Assembly: GCF_000092125.1 (NCBI RefSeq)
Contig: NC_014212.1
Coordinates: 1,012,001-1,076,000, forward strand
Source of the DNA: Allomeiothermus silvanus DSM 9946
GTDB taxonomy: Bacteria > Deinococcota > Deinococci > Deinococcales > Thermaceae
Length of the DNA stretch: 64,000 nt
Direction of reading: 5' to 3'
Under the pieces are notes generated by a model, which had not been told where the DNA came from, ran no database searches, and was given only the letters and a program-made list of their open reading frames with translations. The translations under genes were made by a program, and so were the position numbers. Positions 61,345 through 64,000 of the stretch are shown here, one piece after another. Numbering within the stretch: position 1 is the first letter of the stretch; the number at the start of each line of letters is the position of its first letter.

Positions 61345-62466
61345 TTACCGGTACAATTCCCGCGCGATCACCATCTTCTGGATCTCGCTGGTCCCCTCGT
61401 AGATCTCGGTGACTTTGGCGTCACGGTAATAGCGTTCGACCCGGTAGTCGCGGTGGTAGCCATAGCCCCCTAAGACCTGCACGGCCTGCCGGGTCACGTC
61501 CACGGCGGTTTCGGAGGCGAAGAGTTTGGCAGAGGAGGCCTCCAGCGTGAAGCGCTCGCCGCGGTCTTTTTTGGCGGCGGCCTCGAGGGTAAGGGCCCGC
61601 GCCGCAGCAATTTTGGTGTGCATCTCAGCCAGCTTGAAGCTCACCCCTTGGAACTCGCGGATGCGCTGCCCGAATTGGGTTCGCTCATCGGCGTACTGCT
61701 TGGCCAGTTCGAAAGCGGCTCGGGCCATTCCTACGGCCTGTGCGGCAATACCCAACCGCCCGGAGTCTAAGCCTGCTAGAGCCTGGGCTAAGCCCTCGCC
61801 CTCTACTCCCAGGAGGTTTTCCTCCGGGACGAACACCCCATCGAAACGGGTTTCGGTAGTGTGGGCGGCGTGAAGGCCCATCTTTTCCTCGGGGCGGCCA
61901 AAACTGAGCCCGGGGGTGTCTTTCTCCACTAAAAAGCTACAGATCCCGGCCTCGCCTCGAGCCATCACCACGTAGAGGTGGGCCTGGCCACCGGAGGTGA
62001 TCCAGCTTTTTACCCCGTCAAGCTGCCAACCCCCGGGCACCCGCTTAGCCGTGGTTTTCATCGAGGCCGGGTTGCTGCCCGCGTGGGGTTCGGTAAGGCA
62101 GAAAGCCCCAATCCATTCGCCTTTGGCCAGCGGCACCAGATACTTTTTCTTCTGCTCCAGCGAGCCGAACTTACCCAGCATGTATTGAGGTAGGCCGCTC
62201 GTCACCGAGAGGATAACCGCCACGCTGGGGTCGGCGGCGGCGATTTCTTCCATCGCCAGTACCCAAGTCACGCTGTCGAGGCCTGCCCCACCCCACTCCT
62301 CTGGAGTGGTCATGCCTAGCAGCCCGAGTTCGGCTAGTATCCTAAGCTGCGGCCAGGGATACTCCCCCGACTTGTCGTACTGTGGGGCTTTCTCCCACAA
62401 CACTTCGCGGGAGACCTGCCGCACCAGGTCCAGGACCATTTTCTGGTCGTTGGTCAAGACCGCCAC
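61345..62466 (-). CDS. Acyl-CoA dehydrogenase
   Basis: A 373-residue flavoenzyme with the middle-domain signatures LTEPHAGSNPASMKTTA and GGWQLDGVKSWITSGGQA. The C-terminal domain has DERTQFGQRIREFQGVSFKLAEM, VLGGYGYHRDYRVERYYRDAKVTEIYEGTSEIQKMVIAR, with the catalytic Glu in IYEGTSE. It oxidises acyl-CoA to the 2-enoyl form, probably in fatty-acid or branched-chain breakdown. The start is GTG 62466; TACGAT lies 7 bases before it, so the mRNA is leaderless. Confidence 0.93.
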   Translation of the reverse strand: MAVLTNDQKMVLDLVRQVSREVLWEKAPQYDKSGEYPWPQLRILAELGLLGMTTPEEWGGAGLDSVTWVLAMEEIAAADPSVAVILSVTSGLPQYMLGKFGSLEQKKKYLVPLAKGEWIGAFCLTEPHAGSNPASMKTTAKRVPGGWQLDGVKSWITSGGQAHLYVVMARGEAGICSFLVEKDTPGLSFGRPEEKMGLHAAHTTETRFDGVFVPEENLLGVEGEGLAQALAGLDSGRLGIAAQAVGMARAAFELAKQYADERTQFGQRIREFQGVSFKLAEMHTKIAAARALTLEAAAKKDRGERFTLEASSAKLFASETAVDVTRQAVQVLGGYGYHRDYRVERYYRDAKVTEIYEGTSEIQKMVIARELYR

Positions 62467-62473
62467 AGAAAAT

Positions 62474-62479
62474 ATCGTA
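62474..62479 (-). promoter_or_regulatory. Leaderless -10 box of acyl-CoA dehydrogenase
   Basis: TACGAT on the minus strand, 7 bases before GTG 62466. Confidence 0.5.
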
Positions 62480-62553
62480 TCACGCGCTTGGTGGAGAAAA
62501 ACCGTAATAGTTGCTATCGCTTATGGCGCGGGCAATCCCGTAACAACATAGAT

Positions 62554-62576
62554 GCCCTCCCCGTTTCGGGGAGGGC
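62554..62576. terminator. Hairpin between secreted protein and acyl-CoA dehydrogenase
   Basis: GCCCTCCCCG (62554-62563) pairs with CGGGGAGGGC (62567-62576). It is placed right after the stop of the secreted protein (minus strand). The U-tract is absent. Confidence 0.6.
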
Positions 62577-62594
62577 GTTGCGTTTGCCAGAGGT

Positions 62595-63044
62595 TTAGTA
62601 AGGGTCGCCCTCGAGAACCTTTTTCTCTTGCTCGAGGCTCACCAGCACCAACTCAAAGTGCACATGAGGCTTATCTACACCGGGGTGGGCACCAGAAGGG
62701 ATGATGTTGACGTGGTCTACCTTGGCGTTCACACCCAGCCCTTTAAGCGCGGCGGTGCCGATATCCACGTAGCTCTTTTTGCCCAGGTTCTCCAGGGGAA
62801 CCATGAATACCACCTTCACCAGCCGCCCTGACTTGTCGTAAGCCAGGAAAGGGCCTTCGGGCAGGTTCTTGGCGTCTACGTAGAGGGTACCCAGCCCAGG
62901 GATAAAGTTAGGCAGCGCCCCCTTGAGCGCCTCGCTCACGTTGACATAAGGCGCCATAGGAGGGGCCTTCATCACGTTTTGTGCTAATACCGCGCCGATA
63001 CTAAGGGCGGCTACTGCTGCTATAACGCTGATCCAACGTTTCAT
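62595..63044 (-). CDS. Secreted protein of unknown function
   Basis: A 149-residue protein with signal peptide MKRWISVIAAVAALSIGAVLAQ. The mature part includes PNFIPGLGTLYVDAKNLPEGPFLAYDKSGRLVKVVFMVP, and a His-rich end VDHVNIIPSGAHPGVDKPHVHFELVLVS. The HPGxxxPHxHF motif suggests metal binding. Related proteins occur in Thermaceae, possibly like the DUF5602/TTHB210 group, but I am not sure. RC upstream has GGGAGGAT 8 bases before ATG. Confidence 0.65.
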   Translation of the reverse strand: MKRWISVIAAVAALSIGAVLAQNVMKAPPMAPYVNVSEALKGALPNFIPGLGTLYVDAKNLPEGPFLAYDKSGRLVKVVFMVPLENLGKKSYVDIGTAALKGLGVNAKVDHVNIIPSGAHPGVDKPHVHFELVLVSLEQEKKVLEGDPY

Positions 63045-63158
63045 GTAGATCCTCCCGAACTCTTTTGGGAACCATCTCTTGGCTCCACCCTACCGTACGC
63101 ATGGAGGGGGGCGGTTGGATCTCGGTGTGCGGGGGGGCGAGTGGGCCCGGCCAGGGTT

Positions 63159-64000
63159 TTATTCCGCGTACAAAGCGGTAGAGAGGTACTTAGCCCCCGA
63201 GTCGGGGCTGATGCAGACCACCCGCTTACCTGGGCCTAGCTCACGCGCTACCTGCAAGGCAGCCCAGACGATGCCCCCGCTGCTCATGCCCAAAAAAAGC
63301 CCTTCCTCGCGGGCGAGGCGGCGGGCCAGTGGAAAGGCTTCCTCCTCCCAGACCTGGATCACCCGGTCGAGCATCTTCACGTCTAGGTTCGGAGGGATGA
63401 AGCCTGGCCCCATTCCCTGGAACTGGTGCTGGCCCATTTGACCGCCCGAGAGCACGTTAGAACGGGCGGGCTCGCAGGCAATGACCTGCACGCCCGGGAT
63501 GCGCTCGCGCAGGTAGCGGCCCACCCCCATGATGGTTCCTCCGGTACCTGAGCCATAGACGAACGCATCGATCTTTCCCTCCATGGCTTGGTAGATCTCG
63601 GGAGCGGTGGTCTCGTAGTGGGCCTGGATGTTAGCCGGGTTAGCGAACTGATCGGGCATGAAGCCTCCGGTCTCCTGGACAATCTCCTGGGCCTTTTCGC
63701 GCGCGGCCAACATGCGCCGTGCCGGGTCGGTGAGCACCAGTTCAGCCCCGTAAGCCCGCAGGGTGCGTTTGCGTTCCTCCGACATCTGCGCAGGCATGCA
63801 CAGGATAAGCCGGTAGCCTCGGCTAGCTGCGACCATGGCCAGGCCGATGCCGGTGTTGCCGCTGGTGGGCTCTACGATCACCTGGCCTGACCCTGGCTGG
63901 AGGATCCCCCGCGCCTCGGCGTCTTTGATCATGTACCAGGCTGCCCGGTCTTTGATGGACCCGCCAGGGTTGGTGCCCTCGAGTTTTACCCAGACCTCAG
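63159..64000 (-). CDS. Cysteine synthase (partial, 5' end outside window)
   Basis: A PLP enzyme of the cysteine synthase/CBS fold, cut by the window end at 64000. The last 280 residues are visible. The PLP lysine is in NPGGSIKDRAAW; TSGNTG binds the substrate; GSGTGGT holds the PLP phosphate; SSGGIVWAAL and SPDSGAKYLS are C-terminal. O-acetylserine sulfhydrylase (CysK/CysM) is most likely, although CBS-like or phosphoserine-dependent enzymes share these motifs. Confidence 0.9.
   Translation of the reverse strand, partial: EVWVKLEGTNPGGSIKDRAAWYMIKDAEARGILQPGSGQVIVEPTSGNTGIGLAMVAASRGYRLILCMPAQMSEERKRTLRAYGAELVLTDPARRMLAAREKAQEIVQETGGFMPDQFANPANIQAHYETTAPEIYQAMEGKIDAFVYGSGTGGTIMGVGRYLRERIPGVQVIACEPARSNVLSGGQMGQHQFQGMGPGFIPPNLDVKMLDRVIQVWEEEAFPLARRLAREEGLFLGMSSGGIVWAALQVARELGPGKRVVCISPDSGAKYLSTALYAE

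Overview
The window looks like chromosome of a thermophilic or moderately thermophilic Deinococcota bacterium, most likely the Meiothermus/Allomeiothermus group of Thermaceae. The signs are the high-GC Thermus-like codon style, very frequent CTCGAG words inside genes, many genes with a -10 box only 6-7 bases before the start codon (leaderless transcription), and Thermus-like protein families. Species cannot be fixed from sequence alone. I see no rRNA, tRNA or CRISPR array.

Layout. 1-3.4 kb: end of an AraC-type regulator, a glyoxalase-fold protein, a DUF1801-type protein, then a decayed IS4-like element (1508-2518) abutting the 3' remnant of a DUF499 ATPase, probably a lost defence gene. 3.4-8.5 kb: sugar-type oxidoreductase, glycerol kinase with an overlapping small leader ORF, truncated globin, small membrane protein, lipoprotein. 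8.5-11.4 kb: leuS behind what looks like a complete leader-peptide attenuator. 11.4-15.7 kb: an envelope two-component cluster (DUF5666 lipoprotein, response regulator, secreted protein) whose histidine kinase was destroyed by an ISAs1-type element. 15.7-22.8 kb: dusA, ispH, dprA, era, a LmbE deacetylase and a hexapeptide acyltransferase. 22.8-31 kb: a large BTAD/AAA/TPR regulator, two lipoproteins and a NarL-type two-component pair. 31.4-39.3 kb: purine operon purB-purC-purS-purQ-HAD-purL-purF. 39.5-48.8 kb: a MacAB/TolC-like export operon with two TolC genes, a secreted protein and an OmpR-type two-component pair. 48.9-64 kb: housekeeping and stress genes (HAD, MTH1-like Nudix, cold-shock protein behind an IS481 element, desaturase, surE, ispF, phosphate transport, acyl-CoA dehydrogenase, cysteine synthase).

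How the genes work together. The most striking system is at 43.4-48.8 kb. A 17-base direct repeat, CTWCAC-N5-CTWCAC, lies exactly 17 bases upstream of a -10-like box before tolC1, before macA and before the secreted protein gene. A copy also lies upstream of the adjacent response regulator. This predicts one envelope-stress regulon made of sensor kinase, OmpR-type regulator, export pump, a Spy/CpxP-like periplasmic protein and a secreted protein.

The second is the leuS leader: a leaderless 10-codon peptide with two leucine codons, then mutually exclusive antiterminator and terminator hairpins. A Pho-box-like repeat precedes the DUF47/phosphate-transporter operon. A 27-base repeat family occurs both in frame inside a histidine kinase and as the ribosome-binding region of a HAD gene. 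Three insertion elements, several remnants and degenerate intergenic word repeats show active remodelling.
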